DNA of 64,000 bases from Bacteroidota bacterium. GTDB taxonomy: Bacteria > Bacteroidota > Bacteroidia > Cytophagales > Cyclobacteriaceae. The DNA lies in contig VGMW01000001.1 in NCBI GenBank assembly GCA_016866235.1, positions 1 to 64,000 of the forward strand, written 5' to 3'. Below, piece by piece: positions 34,674 through 43,461 of this stretch. A model generated the notes under the pieces. It was given only the letters and a program-made list of their open reading frames with translations. It ran no database searches and was not told where the DNA came from. Position numbers and translations under genes: made by a program. Numbering within the stretch: the first letter of the stretch is position 1; every line of letters begins with the position of its first letter.

Positions 34674-35886
34674 ATCGGAACACTAACCCCGACAACAATC
34701 CTATCGGTATCAACATCCAGGATGGCACCCTGGTAAAGACAAGAATCATAAAAGTGCCAACCGCCAATCCGAAATTGGTGATGTTAAAATCTAAGGGTTG
34801 AAACAGAATTACAGCAGCTGAAGCAACCAGGCCTGCATTGGCAGCAAGAATTCCCTCCAGAGAAGCTCTGATGGGGCGGTACTTTTTCAAAGCCTCCCAA
34901 ACACGGATCATGAAAAAGATCAGAAATATGCCCGGAAGAAATATCCCGGCAGCAGAAAAGAGCCCTCCGATAATCTGATCTGCAGGACCTAAACCACGGC
35001 TATGCATTGCCAAAGCGCCCAGATATGCACTAAAGGAAAAGATCGGTCCGGGTAGTGACTGGGCAAGCGCAAACCCGGATAAGAATTCTTCTGAGGTAAC
35101 GTAGGGTCTGGCAACCTCTCCAGCAACCGGTTTGGCATACTCAACAAACTCTGTATACAACAAAGGCGTCAGAACCTGACCACCACCAAAAATCAAACTT
35201 CCATTTCGATAGAAGTTTTCGAATAGCCTGATCGGTAATGATTTTGTTATCCCGCCGATGGCCGCTGCGGCAATCAAAACCCCTGCCCACAACATCAAAT
35301 TGTTCCAGGAGATGCTGGTCTCAAGTTTCTCCTGTTTAGGTTGATTTTTATACTTGAACGAAGTAAGGGCACCTGCTATCAGAATGGTTGCCGGAAATAT
35401 GTATGGTGTCCTGAATAAAAAAGAAACAACGGCCGCCCCGATCATGATGGCGATGCTCGATTTGGTTTGAATATTTTTTTGAATGATGGTATAACCTGCA
35501 TAGGCAACAAATCCAACCGCCATCGGTTGAATAAATCGGGTGAAGGCCAGTGAAATTTCCCTTGATTGATAACTGGAAATGAGCATTCCTGCTGCGATCA
35601 TCAGGCAAACAGATGGCAGCGCCCAAATCAGTAGCGTTAAGTATGCCAGCTTTGCGCCGCCCAAACGATAGCCGATGGCACAAATCGTCTGGGTGGAGGT
35701 TGGACCTGGCAACACCTGGCACAGTGCATTTAACTCCTGCAACTCTGTTTCAGAAATGTATCTGCGTCGATCAACAAGGTGTTTATTGAAATGACCCAGG
35801 TGGGTTTGGGGGCCACCAAAAGAAGAGAAGGAAAGAAGAAGGACATCCTTCAGGAAAACAAGGTCTCGGTTTTTCCTGACCGACAT
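34672..35886 (-). CDS. chrA: Chromate transporter, CHR family (ChrA)
   Basis: This 404-residue inner-membrane protein has two CHR domains of about 180 residues each, with the family motifs SFGGPQTHLGHF and CQVLPGPTSTQ in the first half and FGGGQVL, SLPGPIFSFSAYLG in the second. Long-chain CHR proteins use the membrane potential to export chromate; many homologues lie far from any chromate resistance locus and may move sulfate or other oxyanions. A 2OG-Fe(II) oxygenase gene ends 5 bp upstream, so the two form an operon. Confidence 0.92.
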   Translation of the reverse strand: MSVRKNRDLVFLKDVLLLSFSSFGGPQTHLGHFNKHLVDRRRYISETELQELNALCQVLPGPTSTQTICAIGYRLGGAKLAYLTLLIWALPSVCLMIAAGMLISSYQSREISLAFTRFIQPMAVGFVAYAGYTIIQKNIQTKSSIAIMIGAAVVSFLFRTPYIFPATILIAGALTSFKYKNQPKQEKLETSISWNNLMLWAGVLIAAAAIGGITKSLPIRLFENFYRNGSLIFGGGQVLTPLLYTEFVEYAKPVAGEVARPYVTSEEFLSGFALAQSLPGPIFSFSAYLGALAMHSRGLGPADQIIGGLFSAAGIFLPGIFLIFFMIRVWEALKKYRPIRASLEGILAANAGLVASAAVILFQPLDFNITNFGLAVGTFMILVFTRVPSWMLIPIGLLSGLVFR

Positions 35887-35891
35887 AGTGA

Positions 35892-36863
35892 CTATTTTTT
35901 TAATCCGATTTCTCTAAGCCGCTGTTCCAAAAATGCTCCCGCCGTAATGTCGGGCCATTGCTTCGGATTTTCAGCGGAGATACAATTCTCCAAACCGGCA
36001 AGACTCATCTCGCTTCTGGGGTGCATAAAAAATGGAATTGAATATCTGGGGGTATTCATTTTTTCACGCGGTGGATTCACCACACGGTGAACGGTGGACT
36101 TCAATCGACGGTTCGTAAGCCGCTCCATCATATCACCGACGTTTACCACCAATTGATCCGGAAGCGCAGTGATCGGAATCCATTTACCGTCATTTCGATG
36201 GACCTGAAGACCATCAGCACTGGCGCCCATAAGAAGGGTAATCAAATTAATGTCACCATGTTCAGCAGCCCGAACCGCGTCGGAAGGCACCTCTTCTGGT
36301 TTTTCAATGGGGTAATAATGGATGGGTCGCAGGATGCTGTTTCCGTTCCTGACTTTTCCATCAAAATAATTTTCATCCAGACCTAAATACAGTGCAATGG
36401 CCTTCAGCATCCGTACACCGGTTTGTTCCAATTGCCGGTAAACGGTGAGGCCATAGGTCTTTAATTCCGGCAATTCATCAGGCCAGATATTTTCGGGGTA
36501 TTCAGAACGGATGGGGTCCCCATCTGTTACTTCCTGACCGATGTGATAGAATTCTTTTAGGTCACCGGTATTACGACCTTTTGCATGTTCTTTCCCTTTT
36601 CCAATGTATCCGCGTTGGCCTGAAAGTCCTTTAATCTCGTATTTCTGTTTGATGTTGTCCGGAAGTGCAAAAAACTCCTTCATCAGACGGTACAACTCAT
36701 TACTGTCTTTATCGCTCAGGTAGTGATTCTTAATGGCTACAAATCCGATTTGGGTATAGGCATCGCCCAATGCTTCTACAAATCTCTGCTTGCGATGTGC
36801 ATCCTTGCTGTCGAAATCAGCCAGGTCGAGGGAAGGAACTTGCTCATAAATGCTTGCATTCAT
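35892..36863 (-). CDS. Isopenicillin-N-synthase-like 2-oxoglutarate/Fe(II) oxygenase
   Basis: This 323-residue cytoplasmic non-haem iron oxygenase has the N-terminal DIOX_N-like region (VPSLDLADF... about 8-120) and the jelly-roll domain with the iron ligands HGD (near residue 218) and the distal His in KSTVHRV (near 275), plus the 2-oxoglutarate-binding RYSI (Arg-x-Ser). Members hydroxylate or desaturate small molecules; some act on gibberellin or beta-lactam precursors. The substrate here is unknown. It is 5 bp upstream of chrA. Confidence 0.9.
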   Translation of the reverse strand: MNASIYEQVPSLDLADFDSKDAHRKQRFVEALGDAYTQIGFVAIKNHYLSDKDSNELYRLMKEFFALPDNIKQKYEIKGLSGQRGYIGKGKEHAKGRNTGDLKEFYHIGQEVTDGDPIRSEYPENIWPDELPELKTYGLTVYRQLEQTGVRMLKAIALYLGLDENYFDGKVRNGNSILRPIHYYPIEKPEEVPSDAVRAAEHGDINLITLLMGASADGLQVHRNDGKWIPITALPDQLVVNVGDMMERLTNRRLKSTVHRVVNPPREKMNTPRYSIPFFMHPRSEMSLAGLENCISAENPKQWPDITAGAFLEQRLREIGLKK

Positions 36864-36940
36864 GACGTAAACGGTTTAATGCAAGCTACTGATTTTTTAT
36901 AACTTAGACCCTTGGGTTTATCACTGATAACAGCTCGATC

Positions 36941-37636
36941 ATGGACAGAAGAAAATTTATAGGTGATTCAGTTAAGGCTGCTGCCTCCATCACCGTAATA
37001 AATACCGCAGCAGCAAATGCTGCGTCACTGAATTTTTTGGCACCACTTCGCTGTGCGCAAATACCGCTTCCTTATGCGGCCGATGCACTGGAGCCCCACA
37101 TCGATGCGCGCACCATGGACATCCACTACAACCGCCACCATGCTGCTTATGTGAAAAATGCCAATGAGGCCATCGACACTGAAAAAATTCAGGTTGAATC
37201 CTATGAGGCGCTGTTTGCTCAAATAGGTAAATACAGTGCCAAATGCCGAAACAACGCCGGAGGTGTTTGGAACCATAATTTCTTCTGGAAAATTATGAAG
37301 CCAGCCGGTGGTCAGCCTTCCGGAAAAGTTGCCGAAGCACTCACTGGTACATTTGGTTCAGTAGACGCGTTTAAGGAAAAATTCAGTGCAGCTGCTATGG
37401 GTCGATTTGGATCGGGTTGGGCCTGGTTGGTTAAACAAAATGGACAGCTTAAAATAGGCTCAACACCAAATCAGGACAATCCATTAATGTCCGATGCTGA
37501 AATTCAGGGAACGCCGTTGTTGGCCATAGATGTTTGGGAGCATGCCTATTATTTGAAGTATCAAAACCTTCGGAAAGATTATATCGCTGCCTGGTGGAAC
37601 CTGGTCAATTGGGATGAGGTAGCATCAGGGCTTTAA
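36941..37636 (+). CDS. Exported Fe/Mn superoxide dismutase
   Basis: This 231-residue superoxide dismutase dismutates superoxide to peroxide and oxygen. The metal ligands are His62 (IHYNRHH), His112 (NHNFFW), Asp197 and His201 (DVWEHAYY). [12 protein letters not shown] and PNQDNPLM suggest a manganese or cambialistic type. An N-terminal extension of about 40 residues begins MDRRKFIG, a Tat-like twin-arginine signal followed by an Ala-rich hydrophobic stretch, so it is likely exported in folded form. A symporter gene follows after 20 bp. Confidence 0.94.
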   Translation: MDRRKFIGDSVKAAASITVINTAAANAASLNFLAPLRCAQIPLPYAADALEPHIDARTMDIHYNRHHAAYVKNANEAIDTEKIQVESYEALFAQIGKYSAKCRNNAGGVWNHNFFWKIMKPAGGQPSGKVAEALTGTFGSVDAFKEKFSAAAMGRFGSGWAWLVKQNGQLKIGSTPNQDNPLMSDAEIQGTPLLAIDVWEHAYYLKYQNLRKDYIAAWWNLVNWDEVASGL

Positions 37637-37656
37637 ATCATTTTAAATTATTCTTC

Positions 37657-39048
37657 ATGCAAAATTCAGCCAGGCCCGGAATCATCAACCGACTTACTCT
37701 TTTCATTCTGGTTGCCATGGCTGCCGGAATTGCATTGGGATTTGCCCTCAATAAGTCCTACATCGCCGATGAAATTTCAGCACTCGAAAAAATTGAATTC
37801 AGTCAGCAACAAGTACAGCCATCAGACTCGTTACAGCAAGCTTCAATTAAAGAAACCCTGGCCACCCGCTCCAAAGAACTCCGTCAGAGCATTGATAAAA
37901 AACTTGAGCCCTTTTCGATACTGTCGGATATTTTCCTGAGGCTGATAAAAATGATCATAGCACCGTTGGTTTTCACAACGCTTGTGGTGGGTGTCGCCAA
38001 GCTGGGTGATATCAGCGCAGTGGGTAGGATAGGAGGCAAGACCCTTATGTGGTTCATCGGCGCCTCATTGCTTAGTTTGTTGTTGGGTATGATTCTGGTG
38101 AACCTTTTTAAGCCCGGGACCATGATGCAGCTTCCATTGCCTGACAACACCATTGATACGGGCATACAGAGTACAGGGCTTTCGCTGAAGGGTTTTCTTT
38201 ACCACATCTTTCCAAGCAGTGCGGTTGAGGCTATGGCCAAGAATGAAATACTTCAGATCGTCGTTTTTTCTCTCTTCTTCGGTGTCGGTACAGCCTCACT
38301 CGGTGACCAGGGTAAGATCATCATCCAATTCATGGATGCTGCAGCCCATGTGATTTTAAAAGTAACAAGCTATGTGATGTCACTTGCACCGGTGGCTGTG
38401 TTTGGTGCAATGACGGCTGTTGTTGCCAAGCAGGGTATAGGGATTCTGAAAACCTACTCATTATTTATCGGTGAATTCTATCTGAGCCTGATCGTGCTAT
38501 GGGTTGTCCTCGGAGCATTATGTTTCATGATCATTGGTAAAAGAGTGCTTAAACTACTTCAGGCCGTAAGAGAGCCAATCATTTTGGCGTTTAGCACGTC
38601 CAGCAGTGAGGCCGCTTTTCCAAAAACAATGGCTCAGCTTCAGGCATTCGGCTGCAAGGATAAAATTGTAAGCTTCGTACTTCCTCTGGGCTATTCATTC
38701 AATCTGGACGGTAGTATGATGTATATGACATTTGCCAGTCTGTTTATTGCGCAATCCTATGGAATTGAACTTTCCATCGGAACCCAGGTAAGTATGTTGC
38801 TTGTTCTGATGTTAACCAGCAAAGGAATTGCCGGTGTGCCACGTGCTTCGTTGGTGGTGATCGCAGGCACTTTGGCCACTTTTAATATCCCTGAAGTTGG
38901 ACTGGCTTTATTGCTCGGAATTGATCCGCTGCTGGATATGGGCCGTAGTGCAACCAACGTTGTCGGAAATAGTATTGCTACGGCCGTGGTTAGCAAATGG
39001 GAGAATGAACTCGATGAAATTCCGGGTGGTGCCAATCCGGCACATTGA
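37657..39048 (+). CDS. Dicarboxylate/amino acid:cation symporter (DAACS)
   Basis: This 463-residue inner-membrane carrier of the DAACS/SLC1 family imports glutamate, aspartate or C4-dicarboxylates with Na+ or H+. It shows the serine-rich hairpin motif FSTSSSEAAFPKTM (about 310), the YSFNLDGSMMYMTFASLFIAQ substrate/cation region and GRSATNVVGNSIAT near the C-terminus. An unusual hydrophilic insertion of about 45 residues (EKIEFSQQQVQPSDS onward) follows the first helix. It is 20 bp from the superoxide dismutase gene and 22 bp from nfu. Confidence 0.94.
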   Translation: MQNSARPGIINRLTLFILVAMAAGIALGFALNKSYIADEISALEKIEFSQQQVQPSDSLQQASIKETLATRSKELRQSIDKKLEPFSILSDIFLRLIKMIIAPLVFTTLVVGVAKLGDISAVGRIGGKTLMWFIGASLLSLLLGMILVNLFKPGTMMQLPLPDNTIDTGIQSTGLSLKGFLYHIFPSSAVEAMAKNEILQIVVFSLFFGVGTASLGDQGKIIIQFMDAAAHVILKVTSYVMSLAPVAVFGAMTAVVAKQGIGILKTYSLFIGEFYLSLIVLWVVLGALCFMIIGKRVLKLLQAVREPIILAFSTSSSEAAFPKTMAQLQAFGCKDKIVSFVLPLGYSFNLDGSMMYMTFASLFIAQSYGIELSIGTQVSMLLVLMLTSKGIAGVPRASLVVIAGTLATFNIPEVGLALLLGIDPLLDMGRSATNVVGNSIATAVVSKWENELDEIPGGANPAH

Positions 39049-39070
39049 TTAATATTGCAGGCTCTTAGCC

Positions 39071-39643
39071 ATGCAGGAAACCGTTAAAAACGTCCGAATA
39101 TATCTGGAATCGAATCCCAATCCGAATTCGATGAAGTTTGTCGTCAGTGAAATGCTGGTGCCCACCGGCATGAGCTTCGATTTTCCGGATCCTGCCTCAA
39201 CCCGCGAGGCCCCGCTGGCTCAGGAGTTGTTTATGTATCCTTTTGTCGACAGGGTTTTCTACATGAGCAACTTTGTCACGGTTACCAAAAAATCCGATGT
39301 CGAGTGGTTAGAAATTCAAAACACCATTCGCGACCACATTAAAAACTTTTTGGAGTCAGGTCGATTTATTTTAGACAAAAAAGCGCCTGAAGAAGGCGGT
39401 GCCGAGGAGACCGATCAGATTAAAAAGATCAAGTCCATTCTTGATGAATACATCCGTCCAGCCGTCGAACAGGATGGTGGAGCGATCTCTTTTCACTCTT
39501 TTGAAAACGGAATTTTAAAGGTGATTCTGCAGGGATCATGTAGTGGATGCCCATCTTCAACCATCACGTTGAAAGCAGGCATTGAAAATCTCTTCAAAAG
39601 AATGATGCCCGAAGAAGTACAGTCGGTGGAGGCGATCGCCTGA
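39071..39643 (+). CDS. NifU-type iron-sulfur scaffold (Nfu)
   Basis: This 190-residue protein has an Nfu N-terminal domain (about 7-95, LESNPNPNSMKFVV) and a C-terminal NifU domain (about 112-190) with the Fe-S-carrying CxxC in GSCSGCPSS. It probably assembles or carries 4Fe-4S clusters to target enzymes in the cytoplasm. No other suf or isc genes are close. It ends 3 bp from the convergent DUF4405 gene without a visible terminator. Confidence 0.93.
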   Translation: MQETVKNVRIYLESNPNPNSMKFVVSEMLVPTGMSFDFPDPASTREAPLAQELFMYPFVDRVFYMSNFVTVTKKSDVEWLEIQNTIRDHIKNFLESGRFILDKKAPEEGGAEETDQIKKIKSILDEYIRPAVEQDGGAISFHSFENGILKVILQGSCSGCPSSTITLKAGIENLFKRMMPEEVQSVEAIA

Positions 39644-39646
39644 TTC

Positions 39647-40486
39647 TTAGTTTGCTAGCCCGGCAAAAACCTTCAGCATTTTTCCTTCTCCCTCAGGCTG
39701 TAGTTTCACCATCGTATTTCCGTCTTTAACCACCGCCGAATAGATCTCCGTTTTTCCAAGACTGTGCACTTCTACTTTTATGGTGAAAGGCATGGGCGCC
39801 TTAGTAAAGCTTTCGATCATTAAATTTTCATTTGGCGTTGGTCCATCAAAATTCGAGGCTAACGCACCTTTTGACTGTCTGGAGGGCAGCACCCCGTCAC
39901 CAACAGGAATTTGATTGACTTCACCTTCCCGTATGGCGTGCTCCTCATTTCCTTTTTCACCTTCAAAAACCTGAAGCATAGAAGAAGGAATAAACAAATC
40001 CTCTACCCTTGTTCCCACTGAGTCTTCCGTCCAAATGCCAATGACTGGAATGAGGGCAGCTCTGTCTTTTTCAATCATTATCGTAATGCGTTCACCCTCA
40101 CCTTCTGTACCTGTCGAAATTTTGCTGAAGCTGATTTTTGGAACTGATTTTTGCCCACCCTTTCTAAGTCCTTCTCCAAACTCCTCAATCATTTCAAAAG
40201 GTGGCCACATCAGTCCTGCACCGATCACCGATGCCGTGGCAAGTGTAAATACAAGCATGAATTCGCGGGTGAGTCGAAAAACCCCCTTTTCTTTCATATA
40301 GGAGGTTAACGAAACCCAATTGTTGATGATGTGGAAAACAGCAAAGCCCACAAAAAATAATCCAAAGGTGGTGTGAATAACCTTGGTTGGTTTATTGTGC
40401 TGAACGAGATACAACAAAAGACCGGTGGTACCGAGGGCAAGAAATACTGCCGCGATTCCGAGGCTGACAATTTTTTTCTTATTCAT
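39647..40486 (-). CDS. DUF4405-like membrane protein
   Basis: This 279-residue inner-membrane protein has three N-terminal transmembrane helices (about 7-28, 38-60, 75-98) with the His-bearing VIHTTFGLFFVGFAVFHIINN pattern of DUF4405, a family related to cytochrome b-like anchors. A soluble C-terminal part of about 180 residues contains GEGERITIMIEKDRAALIP and a DUF2271-like style. It may bind haem through its His residues, but this is inference. No operon partner is evident. Confidence 0.75.
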   Translation of the reverse strand: MNKKKIVSLGIAAVFLALGTTGLLLYLVQHNKPTKVIHTTFGLFFVGFAVFHIINNWVSLTSYMKEKGVFRLTREFMLVFTLATASVIGAGLMWPPFEMIEEFGEGLRKGGQKSVPKISFSKISTGTEGEGERITIMIEKDRAALIPVIGIWTEDSVGTRVEDLFIPSSMLQVFEGEKGNEEHAIREGEVNQIPVGDGVLPSRQSKGALASNFDGPTPNENLMIESFTKAPMPFTIKVEVHSLGKTEIYSAVVKDGNTMVKLQPEGEGKMLKVFAGLAN

Positions 40487-40538
40487 AACTAAAAAGGAAA
40501 CGGAAGATAGAAAATATTGACCAACAGGTGGTCAGCTC

Positions 40539-43175
40539 TTAATCTTTCTTCTTGGGCTGTTTGGAGTCTTTGTTGTCGGTGGGTTTTTTGGAAGGGGCCT
40601 CTCCAGGCTTTGCACCTGGCTGTTGTCCGGGAGCACCACCACCTGGCCTAACCGCACCCGCAGGAGGACCAGAACGCTGACCTCCACCCTGATCACCACC
40701 CATGCCTTGTCCTCCGCCATCGCCGCCACCACCATCTTTTAGGTCATCGTTGTTAACAGATTTTTTTCTCCTGGTGGGTTGATCAAAGCTCATCTTTCCA
40801 ATGCGATAGCTGATGTTGAAACGAACGCTGATGTTGTTCATGACGTTCACGCTGTTTTGAACAATCGGACCGGATATAATTTCATTTCTGATGCGCATGG
40901 ATTTTGCCAAAAAGTTTTCAGCACCCAACCCGAAGCTGCCTTTCTTGTTTTTGAAGTCCTTTTTAAAACTGATGCTGTACATCCCGAACCCACCCTGCTT
41001 GCCTTGAAGTAGAACCTGCCTTCCTCTGTAATGGGAGAAGAACTGCAGTCCCCAGCCATTTTTGAGGTTGTAGTTTCCGAAAAGTCGTCCGTTGGCTACC
41101 CAACCTGTATTTTGAATGTTTGCTGAGCCGTCGAGGTTGTTGTTCAAAACAGCATAGTATGCATCTGTTCCTCCGTTAAGTGTAAAGTTTTTCCCTATCC
41201 TGACACTTCCGAAGAAATTAATTCCGTAGGCCTGTTCCTTTCCGATGTTGTCGAAACGGGTACGGATGGTGTCGCCCGTTGCAACCGCCTCACGGATGCT
41301 CTGAATGGCACCTGAAGTGTTTCTGAAGAAACCTGACAGGTTCAAATTCGTTCCCTTAAAAAACGTAGAATAGGACAATTCATAATTGTCAGTAAACTCA
41401 GGATTCAGATTCGGGTTACCCACTGTTACGTTCAGTGGATTGGAGGCCTGAATGTTAGGATTCAGGAATTGAATCGACGGCCTCTGAATTCTTTTGTTAT
41501 AAGCGGCCTTAAGCGTTTTTCCATTATCCAGTTTGCGGGAGACATTGAAGCTGGGAACAAATACGCCATAAGACGGAATGTTGGTATCAATTTCCGATGC
41601 GTTGGCGAAATTGGCACTGATGGTTGTATACTCATAACGTCCACCCGCTTTAAAGCTGTATGCTTTTCCAGAATTCAGCGTGTAGCTTAAATAACCGGCC
41701 GTTACATTCTGGTCATAGTTAAAAATGTTCGAAAGGCTTCCGTTGGGATCAACCTGATAGGGGTTGAGTCCTGCAGAAAAGAAGTATTGATAATCACTGG
41801 AAACATTTCGGATAATCTGTTTTCCTCCCAATTCAACCAATTGTGTTGCGCCCAGTGGGGTTTGGTAATCGGCTTGTACGGTAATCTCCTGGTTGAAACT
41901 CAGGTTGTCGTTTCTTCTTCTGCTCAGTACATCAAAACTGGTCGGATCCTCAATTATGTTTTCGAAGTTATTGGTTCTGTTGTTTCTGCTGAATAAGGTT
42001 AGCACGCTGAGTTCCCTTTGAGGCTTTTTATACAAATGCGTGTAATCGAGGTTAAGATCCACCGTGCCTGAGTTGTCAACAACGTCTACCTGTCGAAGTG
42101 AACGGCTGGTGAGTAAATCATTCAGGTAGGTCTCTGTGGAAAGGTTGTCCTGATAATTGTTGGCGTTGCGAAGGCCATAGCGAACCGAAGCGGCTATCGA
42201 ATTATTTTTATTGATGTCATAATCCCAGCCAAACTGATACCGTCCGAAAATGTCGTTACGACGCGTATCGGCAAACTGCAGGTTGTTGACCAGTCCTATT
42301 TGTTGGTTGTTCCTGAAACTTCCGGTTACATTGTAGCCAGCGCGTCCCCAACCTCCAAGGTTGAAGCCCATTTTGCCCTTTCGGTAATTTCCATTCAGAC
42401 CAAGATTTGATCCGCGTAAGCCAACCCCAGCATCGATGCCTAAGGTTAGCCCCTGAAGCGTATTTTTCTTGGTGATGATGTTAATAATCCCTGCCGAACC
42501 TTCTGCATCGTACTTAGAGGAAGGTGAGGTGATTACTTCAACCGACTTAATTTGGTCGGCTGGGATTTGCTTCAGCGCATCGGCCACACTGTTGGCGACC
42601 ACGCTTGAAGGCTTATTGTTGATGAGTACCCGTACATTTTGGTTTCCCCTCAAGGAAACATTTCCGTCCAGGTCAACAGACAGCATAGGCACCCGTCGCA
42701 TAACATCTGCTGCATCACCGCCGCGGGTGGTATTGTCATTTTCAGCATTGTAAACTGTTCTGTCTACTTTTTCTTCTATGATGGCTTTTTGTCCTTCCAC
42801 CAGAATCTCCTTTAAAACTTCTGAGCTTGGACTTAAAATGATGGTACCCATGTTTACATCCATCATTCGGTCTGTGATGCGGAAAGCAACTGTTTTGGAC
42901 GTGTAACCAATGAAGGAAATGGAGATCTTAAAGTTTCCGTTCGGGATGCGTGAGATGGTAAACTTCCCTTTCTCATCGCATACAGCGCCGTCAAAAGGTT
43001 TTCCTGTTGAAGGATCCAGGATCGCCACTGTGGCGAATTCAACCGCCTGGTTGTTGGTTGAATCCAGTACAACCCCAGAAATTTTACCGATTCCACGGGC
43101 AATCTGACCCTGTTGAGCGTAACCGACTGTAAAACAGGCTATAAGAGCTAAAAAAATAAAAACTTTTTTCATCAT
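40539..43175 (-). CDS. TonB-dependent receptor-like outer-membrane beta-barrel protein
   Basis: This 878-residue protein has a signal peptide (cleavage after GYA), a CarboxypepD_reg-like domain (about 30-115, ISGVVLDSTN, FISFIGY-type strand), a TonB plug (about 125-235, DVMRRVPMLSVDLDGNVSLRGNQ, EGSAGIINIITKK) and an outer-membrane barrel of the PF14905 type (about 240-795). Beyond the last strand (VRFNISYRIGKM) it continues for about 84 residues of basic and Gly/Pro-rich low complexity ending PKKKD, which is unusual because outer-membrane barrels normally end on the last strand. The substrate is unknown; no SusD follows. It is monocistronic. Confidence 0.92.
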   Translation of the reverse strand: MMKKVFIFLALIACFTVGYAQQGQIARGIGKISGVVLDSTNNQAVEFATVAILDPSTGKPFDGAVCDEKGKFTISRIPNGNFKISISFIGYTSKTVAFRITDRMMDVNMGTIILSPSSEVLKEILVEGQKAIIEEKVDRTVYNAENDNTTRGGDAADVMRRVPMLSVDLDGNVSLRGNQNVRVLINNKPSSVVANSVADALKQIPADQIKSVEVITSPSSKYDAEGSAGIINIITKKNTLQGLTLGIDAGVGLRGSNLGLNGNYRKGKMGFNLGGWGRAGYNVTGSFRNNQQIGLVNNLQFADTRRNDIFGRYQFGWDYDINKNNSIAASVRYGLRNANNYQDNLSTETYLNDLLTSRSLRQVDVVDNSGTVDLNLDYTHLYKKPQRELSVLTLFSRNNRTNNFENIIEDPTSFDVLSRRRNDNLSFNQEITVQADYQTPLGATQLVELGGKQIIRNVSSDYQYFFSAGLNPYQVDPNGSLSNIFNYDQNVTAGYLSYTLNSGKAYSFKAGGRYEYTTISANFANASEIDTNIPSYGVFVPSFNVSRKLDNGKTLKAAYNKRIQRPSIQFLNPNIQASNPLNVTVGNPNLNPEFTDNYELSYSTFFKGTNLNLSGFFRNTSGAIQSIREAVATGDTIRTRFDNIGKEQAYGINFFGSVRIGKNFTLNGGTDAYYAVLNNNLDGSANIQNTGWVANGRLFGNYNLKNGWGLQFFSHYRGRQVLLQGKQGGFGMYSISFKKDFKNKKGSFGLGAENFLAKSMRIRNEIISGPIVQNSVNVMNNISVRFNISYRIGKMSFDQPTRRKKSVNNDDLKDGGGGDGGGQGMGGDQGGGQRSGPPAGAVRPGGGAPGQQPGAKPGEAPSKKPTDNKDSKQPKKKD

Positions 43176-43318
43176 TCATTGTTTACGAAACCCCCGAACC
43201 AGACCTCAAAACTGAGCGCTGAACCTCCCGGATTTCAATTTCGAAAGCCACTTGGACGCAAAAGAACCGCAAAGGTTGCCCATTTTTTTAATTTTTATAC
43301 CAGCGGTGGGCTTGTTCC

Positions 43319-43335
43319 GGTCATACCATATGACC
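43319..43335. repeat. Small palindrome upstream of the 2-oxoacid oxidoreductase operon
   Basis: GGTCATA and TATGACC form a perfect 7-bp inverted repeat around CCA, about 130 bp before the TTG start at 43462. It could be an operator. The rest of 43176-43461 is non-coding; a TATTTTAT at 43434-43441 is a weak -7 candidate. Confidence 0.35.
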
Positions 43336-43461
43336 ATCCAGGGACATTAATGAGGTGCAATATGGTTTGAGTTCACGGCCTTATGTCCTCACATCGCCTG
43401 ACCAATCCATTAGGCATTCTCCAAAATCTGCTGTATTTTATTAGCCCTAAACCTTAATTTT

